A DNA stretch of 35,078 nt from a bacterium (lineage in GTDB: Bacteria > Patescibacteriota > Minisyncoccia > Moranbacterales > UBA9337). Below the pieces are notes generated by a model, which saw only the letters and a list, made by a program, of their open reading frames with translations, was not told the DNA's origin and searched no databases. Made by a program: the position numbers and the translations under genes. Below are positions 16,072-22,918 of this stretch, piece by piece (position 1 is the stretch's first letter; every line of letters begins with the position of its first letter). The DNA lies in the NCBI GenBank assembly GCA_021159185.1, contig JAGGSH010000037.1:1-35078 (forward strand), written 5' to 3'.

Positions 16072-16299
16072 TTATTTTTTATTTAAGAACCAATCCAATT
16101 TCTTTTTATACAATTTTGCAAACATTTCTAACTCAACAATATCTAACCGACGTTCACCACGTTCAACTTTTGATACAAATGATTGTGGCTTATTCAATTT
16201 TTTTGCAACATCAATCTGTGTCAAGCCAGATTCTTGACGGGCTTCATATAGATTTTGCAAAACAAGCTTATATTTTGACGAATAAATTGACTTACTCAT
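16072..16299 (-). CDS. XRE-family controller protein (C-protein-like)
   Basis: 75 residues, nearly all one helix-turn-helix domain of the Cro/CI type (about 12-68; TQIDVAKKLNKPQSFVSKVERGERRLDIVELEMFAK). The size and the place 2 bp upstream of the restriction gene match the controller proteins of type II restriction systems, which delay endonuclease production until the methyltransferase has acted. Its promoter carries an inverted repeat (CCTATT..AATAGG, 16318-16343) that could be its operator. The -10-like TATGCT ends about 8 nt from the ATG, so the mRNA is nearly leaderless. Confidence 0.85.
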   Translation of the reverse strand: MSKSIYSSKYKLVLQNLYEARQESGLTQIDVAKKLNKPQSFVSKVERGERRLDIVELEMFAKLYKKKLDWFLNKK

Positions 16300-16303
16300 A
16301 TAT

Positions 16304-16349
16304 TTTTAGCATATATCCTATTGTAGAATATCCCAAAATAGGTTATAAT
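16304..16349. promoter_or_regulatory. Divergent promoters with an inverted repeat
   Basis: Minus strand: TTGGGA, a 17-bp spacer and TATGCT, directed at the XRE-restriction operon. Plus strand: TTGTAG (16321-16326), a 17-bp spacer and TATAAT (16344-16349), directed away from it towards a candidate small RNA. The arms CCTATT (16318-16323) and AATAGG (16338-16343) overlap both promoters. A bound controller could therefore switch the two directions. Confidence 0.6.
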
Positions 16350-16356
16350 GTTTTCA

Positions 16357-16427
16357 GGGAGTTCCTTTCTGTCGCCCGCGCGAATAGGTGCGGCAGGTCA
16401 AGCGCAACTCCTTTGTTTTCTTTTTTA
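16357..16427 (+). ncRNA. Candidate structured small RNA beside the restriction operon
   Basis: About 70 nt, starting 7 nt after a good TATAAT. GGAGTT (16358-16363) pairs with AACTCC (16406-16411). Inside this, CTGTCGC (16369-16375) pairs with GCGGCAG (16390-16396), with one G-U pair. The closing arm is followed by TTTGTTTTCTTTTTT, a terminator-like U tract. There is no reading frame of note. It is not tmRNA, SRP RNA or RNase P RNA by sequence. It could be a regulator of the restriction genes, an antitoxin-like RNA, or a chance fold. Confidence 0.45.
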
Positions 16428-16450
16428 AAAATCCGCGCGCGCTTGCGAAT
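16425..16450. repeat. Right boundary repeat of the defence island
   Basis: TTAAAAATCCGCGCGCGC then TTGCGAAT; read on the minus strand it resembles the left boundary at 11689-11726. The stretch that follows to 16579 (GC-mixed) shows no gene. Confidence 0.4.
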
Positions 16451-16579
16451 CTGCTTGAAAAATTTGAGAAAAATTAAAAAGCCCGCGCTACAAGTGATAA
16501 ACGGGGCGAAACATTGGACGGTTTGCCGGCAAACAGGGATTTAATCCGTCCCGCAATATCGGCGCGGCGATCTAAAACT

Positions 16580-16669
16580 TGGCGGAGAGACAGGGATTCG
16601 AACCCTGGGAGCCCTTGCGAGCTCAACACCTTAGCAGGGTGCTGCTTTCAGCCGCTCAGCCATCTCTCC
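16580..16669 (-). tRNA. tRNA-Ser(GCU)
   Basis: On the minus strand the acceptor GGAGAGA pairs with TCTCTCC. The anticodon loop CTGCTAA has anticodon GCT, a long class II variable arm follows, and the T arm is GGGTTCGAATCCC. Discriminator G and CCA are encoded (16580-16583). It reads serine AGC/AGU codons. Confidence 0.95.
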
Positions 16670-16894
16670 GTGTTATTTAATTTTTTCTAAAAAATTTGAT
16701 AATAAAAATTTTCTCCTTTCTCTGCCCTTACCTGTTTTTAAAAATTCCTCTTCGCGCAAGGCATCCTTTTTCTCCATAAAGGCTTCATAATAAATAAGTC
16801 GCCATGGAATTCCTCTAGATGTAAACAATGCCTTCCCTCGATTGTGCACCCCCCCGAGGCGGGTCCGCCTTGGGCGGAGGCCATCTCTCCGTGT
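16659..16894. repeat. 15-bp direct repeat of the tRNA-Ser 5' end flanking an insertion
   Basis: GCCATCTCTCCGTGT occurs at 16659-16673 (5' end of tRNA-Ser plus flank) and again at 16880-16894. Between them lie the tail of a GIY-YIG gene and GC-rich palindromes (CCCGAGGCGGG and CCGCCTTGGGCGG, about 16852-16879). This looks like an insertion that duplicated or split the tRNA leader. Confidence 0.6.
16673..16849 (-). pseudogene. C-terminal remnant of a GIY-YIG nuclease-like protein
   Basis: On the minus strand the frame gives HNRGKALFTSRGIPWRLIYY then EAFMEKKDALREEEFLKTGK and ends FLEKIK-stop at 16673-16675. This matches the second half of the short GIY-YIG (URI-type) endonuclease family, ending in the usual KRE-K-LKTG stretch. 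The N-terminal half with the GIY and YIG strands is absent and is replaced by GC-rich palindromic sequence. There is no start codon or promoter, so it is a broken gene. Confidence 0.75.
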
Positions 16895-16932
16895 AAAACC
16901 AGCTTATCAGAAAATCAGGTAAATATCAATCA

Positions 16933-16961
16933 TTGCCTTAAATTTTTAAATCATTTATAAT
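16933..16961 (+). promoter_or_regulatory. Promoter of the DUF389 gene
   Basis: TTGCCT (16933-16938), a 17-bp spacer and a perfect TATAAT (16956-16961). Transcription would start about 24 nt before the ATG at 16992. Confidence 0.65.
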
Positions 16962-16991
16962 GAACTTAATAAAAAATAAAATTAAAAAAAT

Positions 16992-17702
16992 ATGGCCTTA
17001 GTATTGTTTAATAACTTAAGCGAAAAAGATAAATCCAACGCCATTGAGAATTTAATCACCGAAAGCACGCCCCGGCAAGATTTTTTCTTGATGGTAATCT
17101 TGTCAGTTTTAATGGCAACCTTTGGAATTTTAATCAATAACACAGCCGTTATTATCGGAAGTATGCTTATCGCTCCCATTCTTTATCCTATTTTAAGCTT
17201 GTCCTTAGGAATAGTAATGGCCGACTTTAAATTGATTTCCCGTTCCTTTTATACCCTGTTGAAATCAATGGTTTTTGGAATAGCCGCCGCCGCGTTAATC
17301 GCTTTGTTTTTCGCCCAAGGGTATGAAACATCGCTAGTTGAACCGTCGTTAATTTATGTAATGATTGCTATCATTGCGGGGTTAGCCGCTTCTTTCGCGC
17401 TGATAAAACCCCAGCTTAGCGAGACTTTGCCCGGCATTGCCATTTCCGTCACGCTCATTCCTCCACTGGCGGCAACCGGCATAGGCATCGCTAAATTTGA
17501 TTGGAATCTCATAAGTAATTCTTTTGTTCTTTTCATGGTTAACGCTATCGGGATTATTTTCGCCAGTATGATTGTTTTTTCCCTAATGCATCTCTATATC
17601 AAAAGAGTGGAAGCCAGAAAAGCTATAAAGAAAGAAGAAAAAGCGGTCAAGCAAGAAAAAGAAAACGCGGAAAAAGAAAAAGAAAAAAACAGCAGTTTAT
17701 AG
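16992..17702 (+). CDS. DUF389 family membrane protein
   Basis: 236 residues. A short soluble start, then five to six membrane helices from about 30 to 205. The segments NNTAVIIGSMLIAPILYPIL and GIAISVTLIPPLAATGIG are typical of DUF389. The protein ends in a very charged Lys/Glu tail (about 206-233). The family is widespread in bacteria and archaea; its transport or signalling role is not established. Only the membrane domain is present, without the extra N-terminal domain of longer members. It has its own promoter and ends before a large hairpin structure. Confidence 0.85.
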   Translation: MALVLFNNLSEKDKSNAIENLITESTPRQDFFLMVILSVLMATFGILINNTAVIIGSMLIAPILYPILSLSLGIVMADFKLISRSFYTLLKSMVFGIAAAALIALFFAQGYETSLVEPSLIYVMIAIIAGLAASFALIKPQLSETLPGIAISVTLIPPLAATGIGIAKFDWNLISNSFVLFMVNAIGIIFASMIVFSLMHLYIKRVEARKAIKKEEKAVKQEKENAEKEKEKNSSL

Positions 17703-17725
17703 AAAATAAAATTATTCTTGAATTT

Positions 17726-17806
17726 AAAAAATACCTATTTTCCTCCAAAGGCGCTTGTGTCCGCCTTTGGAAGAAAACAGCCTCGGGCTGAAAATAGGTA
17801 TTTTTT
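17726..17806 (+). terminator. Three-way-junction hairpin with a T tract after DUF389
   Basis: A perfect 17-bp outer stem (AAAAAATACCTATTTTC at 17726-17742, GAAAATAGGTATTTTTT at 17790-17806) encloses two further hairpins: TCCAAAGGCG/CGCCTTTGGA (17744-17753, 17762-17771) and CAGCC-TCG-GGCTG (17778-17790). The right arm supplies a T run. The inner hairpins belong to the dispersed palindrome families, so the structure looks like a terminator into which two mini-elements were inserted. Confidence 0.6.
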
Positions 17807-17809
17807 ATT

Positions 17810-17898
17810 TGGCGGAGGGAGTGAGATTTGAACTCACGAGGCCTATAAGACCTGCCGGTTTTCAAGACCGGTACATTCAACCACTCTGTCATCCCTCC
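17810..17898 (-). tRNA. tRNA-Ser(UGA)
   Basis: On the minus strand GGAGGGA pairs with TCCCTCC. The anticodon loop CTTGAAA has TGA, a long variable arm follows, and the T arm is GAGTTCAAATCTC. Discriminator G and CCA are encoded (17810-17813). Confidence 0.95.
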
Positions 17899-17949
17899 AT
17901 ACTTTATTTATTTTTTTAGTATTTGATTTTTCAGCCAAAGACTGATTCC

Positions 17950-18051
17950 TGTTTGTTTCCAATCGCTCCGCTCTTGGACAAACAGATAACAAGACCGGCG
18001 TATTTCTATCCGCCTTGGGCGGAAAGCCGCTCTGCCACGCTTCCGCCAAAA
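17950..18051 (-). pseudogene. Decayed tRNA (Ser-like) with palindromic insertions
   Basis: The minus strand begins GGAAGCGTGGCAGAGCGG, a typical class II tRNA 5' end. It is interrupted in the D loop by CCGCCCAAGGCGG, then continues with AATACGCCGGTCTTGTTATC (anticodon-arm-like) and CTGTTTGT..ACAAACAG, another palindrome. No T arm or matching 3' acceptor follows. It is best read as a dead tRNA gene. Confidence 0.5.
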
Positions 18052-18072
18052 GCATATCAGCTAGAAAGATAA

Positions 18073-18101
18073 TTGTAAATATGTTAAAATAAATTTATTA
18101 A
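18073..18101 (+). promoter_or_regulatory. Promoter of the 18125-18655 gene
   Basis: TTGTAA (18073-18078), a 17-bp spacer and TATTAA (18096-18101). The same -35 hexamer is used before dedA and before the last gene of the window. Confidence 0.5.
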
Positions 18102-18124
18102 AGCTTTAACTTAAAAAAAATTAT

Positions 18125-18655
18125 ATGAATATGGACTTAAAAAACAATAAACAACTGGAACAACCGGAAGATTTTATGATTGATGAATATTCAGAAGATG
18201 TCTTGGCGCATTGGCAAGGGCCCGAATACGAAACTTATTCAAGAGATCGGAGATGGTATTTAATCGCCGCTTCAATTTTTATAGCTATCATAGTTTACGC
18301 GCTCATAACTGACAGTCCCATTATGGCCATCACTTTTATTTTAATCGGGATTGTGGGATATATTCATCTCCAAAAAAAACCGCGGGTTTTGGATTTTACA
18401 ATTTCCCGCGACGGAGTTTTCGCCGGAAATGAAATTTATGAATTTGACCAAATAAAATCCTTCTGGATATTTTACGAACCTCCCCACACTAGAATTTTAA
18501 GTTTGCATACCAAGGGAAGCCTCGCCCCTTATGTCCATATTCCCATTCATCAAGAAAACCCGTCTAAAATCAGAAAAGCTCTCCTCAAATCTATTCCGGA
18601 AAAAAAGCAGAGTTTCACAATCATTGACACACTGGAAAGATTGCTTCATATTTGA
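18125..18655 (+). CDS. Two-helix membrane protein with PH-like domain, unknown role
   Basis: 176 residues. An acidic N-terminus (to about 38) is followed by two close membrane helices (about 44-61 and 65-80) and then a soluble beta-rich domain (RVLDFTISRDGVFAGNEIYEFDQIKSFWI..) that resembles a bacterial PH-like fold. Proteins of this layout are common in Patescibacteria; their role is unknown. It is followed after 11 bp by tRNA-Arg on the same strand. Confidence 0.75.
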   Translation: MNMDLKNNKQLEQPEDFMIDEYSEDVLAHWQGPEYETYSRDRRWYLIAASIFIAIIVYALITDSPIMAITFILIGIVGYIHLQKKPRVLDFTISRDGVFAGNEIYEFDQIKSFWIFYEPPHTRILSLHTKGSLAPYVHIPIHQENPSKIRKALLKSIPEKKQSFTIIDTLERLLHI

Positions 18656-18666
18656 CCGTAGAATAT

Positions 18667-18740
18667 GTCCCCGTAGCTCAGCTGGATAGAGCGTTGGCTT
18701 GCGGAGCCAGAGGCCGGAGGTTCAAATCCCCCCGGGGACA
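18667..18740 (+). tRNA. tRNA-Arg(GCG)
   Basis: Acceptor GTCCCCG/CGGGGAC, D arm GCTCAGCTGGATAGAGC, anticodon loop TTGCGGA with GCG, T arm GGAGGTTCAAATCCCCC, discriminator A. CCA is not encoded; the next bases are already the stop codon of the convergent aminotransferase gene. Confidence 0.93.
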
Positions 18741-19577
18741 CTAATAATTTTCCGCGAATTCTTGAAAAATTTTCATCAATTTTCTTGTAATCCGCCCCGC
18801 TTTGCCGCAACCGATTTTCTTTCCATCTACTTTTACTACTGGTACGATGTCTTTATTGCTGGCGGTTAGAAACATTTCATCGGCTGAAAATAATTCATCG
18901 GTTTTTATTTCCTTCTCCCGCACGTTAAAACCATTCTCTTTAGCCAATTTTATAACCAACTTCCTGGTAATTCCGAATAAAATATTTTTTTGGGGAGTAA
19001 TCAGCTTGCCGTTTTTAATGATGAAAAAATTGCTAGTGGACGCTTCCAGCGCTTTCCCTTTACTGGTATAAATTATTTCCAAAGCTCTTCTTTTGTTTTT
19101 TTCTCTTTGGTTCTTTATAGCCGCAATATAATTGGTAATTTTCGCTTCGGGTATATCGCGCAGATATTCAAGCGTAATTACACTTATTCCTTTCGTAAAA
19201 CATTCCCGCGGAAGCGGTTGGAATTTTTCTATCAAAATATAGAAAGTTTCCCTGCCCTCAAAATTAAAACCATTTTTGCTCATCCCGCCCGTTAAAACCA
19301 TTCTTATTACGGATTCTCTAAATCCGTTGTGTTTCAGAAGTTTTGTTATAATTTCCTGAAAATTTCTTTTACTTGCCGGAACCTTTAAATTCAATTCTTT
19401 GGCGGAATTTCGCAATCTTTCCCAATGATCCCCCAAAAGAAACGGCTTTCCGTTTCGCGTCCGCATTACGTCAAAAACGCCGTAGCCGCGAAGAATACCC
19501 AGATCATAAGGGCTTATTTTAATTTTGTCTAAAGCGATAATTTTGCCGTTAAAATAACCATACTTTTTCTTTGCCAT
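18741..19577 (-). CDS. Class IV PLP-dependent aminotransferase (IlvE/Dat/PabC family)
   Basis: 278 residues, a normal length for fold-type IV enzymes. The PLP-binding lysine is K146 in AKITNY, the cofactor-binding glutamate is E178 in LEASTSN, and GYGVFDVMRT and FLTASNKDIVPV match the family. The group includes branched-chain amino acid and D-amino acid aminotransferases and aminodeoxychorismate lyase; sequence alone does not settle which one. The gene ends directly against tRNA-Arg with no gap, and its start region is shared with divergent recG. Confidence 0.85.
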   Translation of the reverse strand: MAKKKYGYFNGKIIALDKIKISPYDLGILRGYGVFDVMRTRNGKPFLLGDHWERLRNSAKELNLKVPASKRNFQEIITKLLKHNGFRESVIRMVLTGGMSKNGFNFEGRETFYILIEKFQPLPRECFTKGISVITLEYLRDIPEAKITNYIAAIKNQREKNKRRALEIIYTSKGKALEASTSNFFIIKNGKLITPQKNILFGITRKLVIKLAKENGFNVREKEIKTDELFSADEMFLTASNKDIVPVVKVDGKKIGCGKAGRITRKLMKIFQEFAENY

Positions 19578-19664
19578 AATTTTAATAGAATTAAAAAATT
19601 ATATATTTTGCGAAATTAACATTCATATTATTATATCTAACTTTATGTAAAATACAAGATAATG

Positions 19665-19670
19665 TATACT
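19665..19670 (+). promoter_or_regulatory. Leaderless-type -10 of recG
   Basis: TATACT followed by 6 nt and the ATG at 19677, so transcription would start at or next to the start codon. No clear -35. Confidence 0.5.
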
Positions 19671-19676
19671 GGCGCT

Positions 19677-21881
19677 ATGATTAATTTAGAAACTAAAATA
19701 GAACAACTTCCTAAAACGGGAATTAAGCAAGCTGGCAAATTGCGTAAATTGGGAATAGAAAAAATCAGTGATTTAATTTTTCACTTTCCTTTTCGCTACG
19801 ATGATTATTCCCAAATTGAAAATATTTCTAAAATTTATCAAGGGCAAGCGACTACTATTGCGGGAAAAATAATCAGCGCCAACACCAGTCGGACATGGAA
19901 AAAAAGAATGGCAGTCACCGAGATATTAATCCGGGACGGCTCGGGAACAATCCGCGCCGTCTGGTTTAACCAGCCTTATCTCAGAGATTCGCTAACTGCC
20001 GGCAAACAAATCCGCCTTAGCGGAAAAGTTTCTTCCGATGCCAATGGGTTGTTTTTTTCCAACCCCGCTTGGGAAATGGCCGCGCGCGAACCTACTCACA
20101 CGGGGCGGCTAGTTCCTGTTTATCCGGAAACGGAAGGGCTGACTTCCCGCTGGCTGCGCTGGCAAATTCAAATGGTTTTCAAAAGCGGATTTCAAATCGC
20201 CGACCCTGTCCCCGCCGCAATTACCAAAAAGCTCAATATTCCCCCTTTGGAAAAAGCTCTGAAATTTATCCATTTCCCTAAAACTAAAAACGAATATCTA
20301 ATCGCCCGCAAAAGATTCGCTTTTGAAGAAATGCTTTTGATCCAGCTTAAATATCTGCAGATAAAATCTTCTTGGAAAAATGAAAGTTCAATAAAAATAA
20401 AATTCGATGAAAAGCTGATTAAAAATTTTGTGTCTTCCCTGCCCTTTCAACTTACCGGCGCCCAGAAAAAATCCAGCTGGCAAATTCTTCAAGATATGGG
20501 AAAGCCCCGCCCGATGAATCGCCTGCTTAACGGCGATGTCGGCTCGGGCAAAACTATCGTGGCCGCGCTGGCCACCTTGCAAACTGCGGAAAACAAATAT
20601 CAGACCGTCATAATGGCGCCCACCGAAATTCTCGCCCGCCAGCACTTTGAAGAATTTTGCAAACTGTTTGCTAATTATAATTTTAAGATAGCTCTACTAA
20701 CCAGTTCTTACAAAATAACAAACAAGAATCACGACCCTAATTCAAAAATTAAAACTGCTAAACCAGCTAAATTCTCTTCATTGAAAAATTCAGAAATTGA
20801 AAATTCATTGAAAATTAGAAAATTGAAAATTGAAAATTTTAACTCGCATACAAACTATAAAACTATAAAAAGAGAAGAACTATTAGATAATCTACAAACG
20901 GGCAAATTTGATATCCTTATCGGCACCCACGCCGTCATCCAAAAGGATGTCCGCTTTAAAAATCTGGCTTTAATTATTGTGGACGAACAGCACCGTTTCG
21001 GCGTCGCGCAACGCGCTTATCTCCAACAAAAAACTTCTGAAATAAATGACGGCATAAAAAATAAAGCGCCGCATTTTCTCACTATGACCGCCACTCCCAT
21101 TCCCCGCACTTTGACAATGGCTTTTTTTGGAAACTTAGATATTTCCTTTCTGGATGAAATGCCCAAGAACCGCAAAAAAATAATAACCAAAACCGTTCCC
21201 TCTCGGGACAGGACTAAAATTTATGAATTTGTCCGGGCGGAAATTAAAAAGGGCCGCCAAGCTTTCGTGATTTTGCCATTAATTGAAGAATCCGGAGCAA
21301 TGGCTGAAGTAAAAGCGGCGGTAAGCGAACATAAAAGATTGTCAGAAATAATTTTCCCGGAATTTAAAGTCGGGCTTTTGCACGGGAGGATAAAACCCAA
21401 AGAGAAAGAAAAAATAATGCGGGATTTCCAAAATAAAAAATGCGACATTTTGGTTTCCACTTCCGTGGTGGAAGTGGGCATTGATATCCCTAACGCTACC
21501 GTAATGCTTATTGAAGACGCCGATCGCTTCGGGCTTTCCCAATTGCACCAATTCCGCGGACGGGTGGGACGGGGAAAATTCCAATCTTATTGCTTTTTGT
21601 TCGCCGAAAAATCCTGCCAGCGCCTGAAAATCCTGGAAAAAAACAGCGACGGATTCAAAGTGGCGGAAAAAGATTTAGCCATTCGCGGCCCGGGAGATTT
21701 TCTGGGAACGCGCCAATCGGGCCTTCCCGACATCGCTATGGAAAACATCGCCAACGCGAAACTTATTCAAATTTCCAAAGAAGAAACCCGAAAATTATTG
21801 GCTTCGGATCCCCGCCTTGCCCGCTATCCCCTTCTACGGACCGCTCTCGCTAAATTTGAAGAAAAAATACATTTGGAGTAA
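19677..21881 (+). CDS. recG: ATP-dependent DNA helicase RecG, with an in-frame repeat insertion
   Basis: 734 residues from ATG 19677; an upstream in-frame ATG at 19662 overlaps the -10 box and is less likely. The wedge/OB domain (about 55-150) is followed by the helicase core: motif I GDVGSGKT (286-293), DEQHRFG, TATPIPRT, and motif VI QLHQFRGRVGRG. RecG remodels stalled forks and Holliday junctions. Between LLTSSYK and the conserved FDILIGTHAV lie some 45 extra residues (about 345-400) rich in Lys/Ile/Asn, coded by GAAAATTGA-type repeats (20705-20870); the usual family has only a short loop there. The reading frame is kept, so the enzyme is probably active. Confidence 0.95.
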   Translation: MINLETKIEQLPKTGIKQAGKLRKLGIEKISDLIFHFPFRYDDYSQIENISKIYQGQATTIAGKIISANTSRTWKKRMAVTEILIRDGSGTIRAVWFNQPYLRDSLTAGKQIRLSGKVSSDANGLFFSNPAWEMAAREPTHTGRLVPVYPETEGLTSRWLRWQIQMVFKSGFQIADPVPAAITKKLNIPPLEKALKFIHFPKTKNEYLIARKRFAFEEMLLIQLKYLQIKSSWKNESSIKIKFDEKLIKNFVSSLPFQLTGAQKKSSWQILQDMGKPRPMNRLLNGDVGSGKTIVAALATLQTAENKYQTVIMAPTEILARQHFEEFCKLFANYNFKIALLTSSYKITNKNHDPNSKIKTAKPAKFSSLKNSEIENSLKIRKLKIENFNSHTNYKTIKREELLDNLQTGKFDILIGTHAVIQKDVRFKNLALIIVDEQHRFGVAQRAYLQQKTSEINDGIKNKAPHFLTMTATPIPRTLTMAFFGNLDISFLDEMPKNRKKIITKTVPSRDRTKIYEFVRAEIKKGRQAFVILPLIEESGAMAEVKAAVSEHKRLSEIIFPEFKVGLLHGRIKPKEKEKIMRDFQNKKCDILVSTSVVEVGIDIPNATVMLIEDADRFGLSQLHQFRGRVGRGKFQSYCFLFAEKSCQRLKILEKNSDGFKVAEKDLAIRGPGDFLGTRQSGLPDIAMENIANAKLIQISKEETRKLLASDPRLARYPLLRTALAKFEEKIHLE
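20705..20870 (+). repeat. AT-rich mini-element inside recG
   Basis: Contains TCATTGAAAA, GAAATTGAAAATTCATTG and AGAAAATTGAAAATTGAAAA, the same words as the intergenic palindrome at 2562-2727. It adds about 45 codons without a stop. Confidence 0.65.
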
Positions 21882-21885
21882 GTTT

Positions 21886-21990
21886 TTTCTTTCCGCCGGC
21901 TTTTTCTTTTCCGCCAACTTCTTTTGCCGGTTTTTTCCGCCAGCTTTTTTTTGTTAGCTTTTTTTCCGCCAACTTTTTCCCGCCAAACAA
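21886..21990. repeat. Degenerate tandem CCGCC(A/G)(A/G)CTTTTT units after recG
   Basis: Six or seven imperfect units alternating CCGCC(R)RCTTTTT and T runs directly after the recG stop. The T runs may act as a weak terminator. There is no coding frame. Confidence 0.55.
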
Positions 21991-21998
21991 GAAATATG

Positions 21999-22057
21999 AC
22001 TAAAAAATTTATATACCACTACGGTGCGATCGCAATCTAGTGGTATATAATTTTTGT
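21999..22057. repeat. 59-bp palindromic repeat, copy 1
   Basis: TTTATATACCACTA pairs with TAGTGGTATATAA around the centre CGGTGCGATCGCAATC. Nearly identical to copy 2 at 22142-22199: one A is missing and the centre GCGATCGC is changed to GCGGTCGC in copy 2. Both copies have the same orientation. Confidence 0.8.
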
Positions 22058-22141
22058 GTTTTGTTTTTTAAAAAAATTATTTTTAAGTCTCCAACTTGAC
22101 TTCAGTTTAATTCTGATTTAGCTCTCAAAGTTTTATATGCT

Positions 22142-22199
22142 ACTAAAAATTTATATACCACTACGGTGCGGTCGCAATCTAGTGGTATATAATTTTTGT
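22142..22199. repeat. 58-bp palindromic repeat, copy 2
   Basis: Same sequence as copy 1 apart from one deletion and one A-to-G change. The copies are separated by 84 bp of AT-rich sequence without a gene. TATATAAT in each arm could act as a -10 box. Confidence 0.8.
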
Positions 22200-22284
22200 A
22201 TTATTCCCGACTTCCCGCCAAAGGCAGACAGGCCTACCTGGCGCAACCAGAGAATGGCAAAAGATATGACATTTCTAAATGTAA

Positions 22285-22465
22285 TTGACAAAAAAATAAA
22301 AAAATAAATATTGTAATCCTAATAGTTTTTTGATATCCTTTCTCATAGAAGTGGTGTGAATTGGTTAATTACAGCTTTAATTCTACTACTTCTTTATTTA
22401 TCCACCACAGTTTTTTAGTATAGAGCCAAAAAAAACTTGACAAAGCCGGAATTTTTGTTTAATAA
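22285..22465 (+). promoter_or_regulatory. Two promoters and a structured leader for the 22651 gene
   Basis: TTGACA (22285-22290) with an 18-bp spacer and TATTGT; and TTGACA (22437-22442) with a 17-bp spacer and TAATAA (22460-22465). Between them AGAAGT (22347-22352) and ACTTCT (22388-22393) close an imperfect hairpin. The leader to the ATG at 22651 would be about 180 or 330 nt long, unusual for this genome. Confidence 0.5.
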
Positions 22466-22650
22466 TTTAAGCAGTTATTTCAAATATTTCATTTATCATT
22501 CCCGTGAAGCTTGTCCTCAACTTGATTGGGAAACGGGAACTAGACATTTACATCTGAGAAGGGGGTGGAGACACACAATAATTTACGCGAATCCATTATA
22601 GGGTATTGTTTTTTTTGATTTTTTCTTTTTAACAAAAAAGGGAGAGCAAT

Positions 22651-22893
22651 ATGCCACAATTTGCCATAATTTCCAACAAAAAAGCAGTCAGAAAACACTA
22701 TGATCTATGGAAGTGGGCGGGAGAAAAAGTTATAATTCTTCCAGAAACACTCACTGAAATTCCAGAATTTGGTGGAAAAAAGAGGGTAGATTTCTTGCCC
22801 CTTTCAGCACCTATGGAAGAAATCAAAGAGCCTCTTTCCATAATAACAGACTTTCTCATCCCTCTAAGCACAAGCTGTGAGGCCATTTTATAA
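22651..22893 (+). CDS. Small unrecognised protein, 80 residues
   Basis: Begins MPQFAIISNKKAVRKHYDLWKWAGEK; soluble, with mixed charge and a hydrophobic stretch near the end (IITDFLIPLSTSCEAIL). No family recognised. It is supported as a gene by AAAGGGAGAG 5 nt before the ATG, upstream TTGACA promoters and a strong terminator 26 bp after the stop. The long structured leader suggests control after transcription. Confidence 0.6.
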   Translation: MPQFAIISNKKAVRKHYDLWKWAGEKVIILPETLTEIPEFGGKKRVDFLPLSAPMEEIKEPLSIITDFLIPLSTSCEAIL

Positions 22894-22918
22894 CTTCGGT
22901 TTGTTATGAAACCTAACC

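Noticed and set aside
11727-16299. Prophage origin of the LexA-like gene
   Set aside because: No integrase, structural or lysis gene nearby; the neighbours are defence genes.
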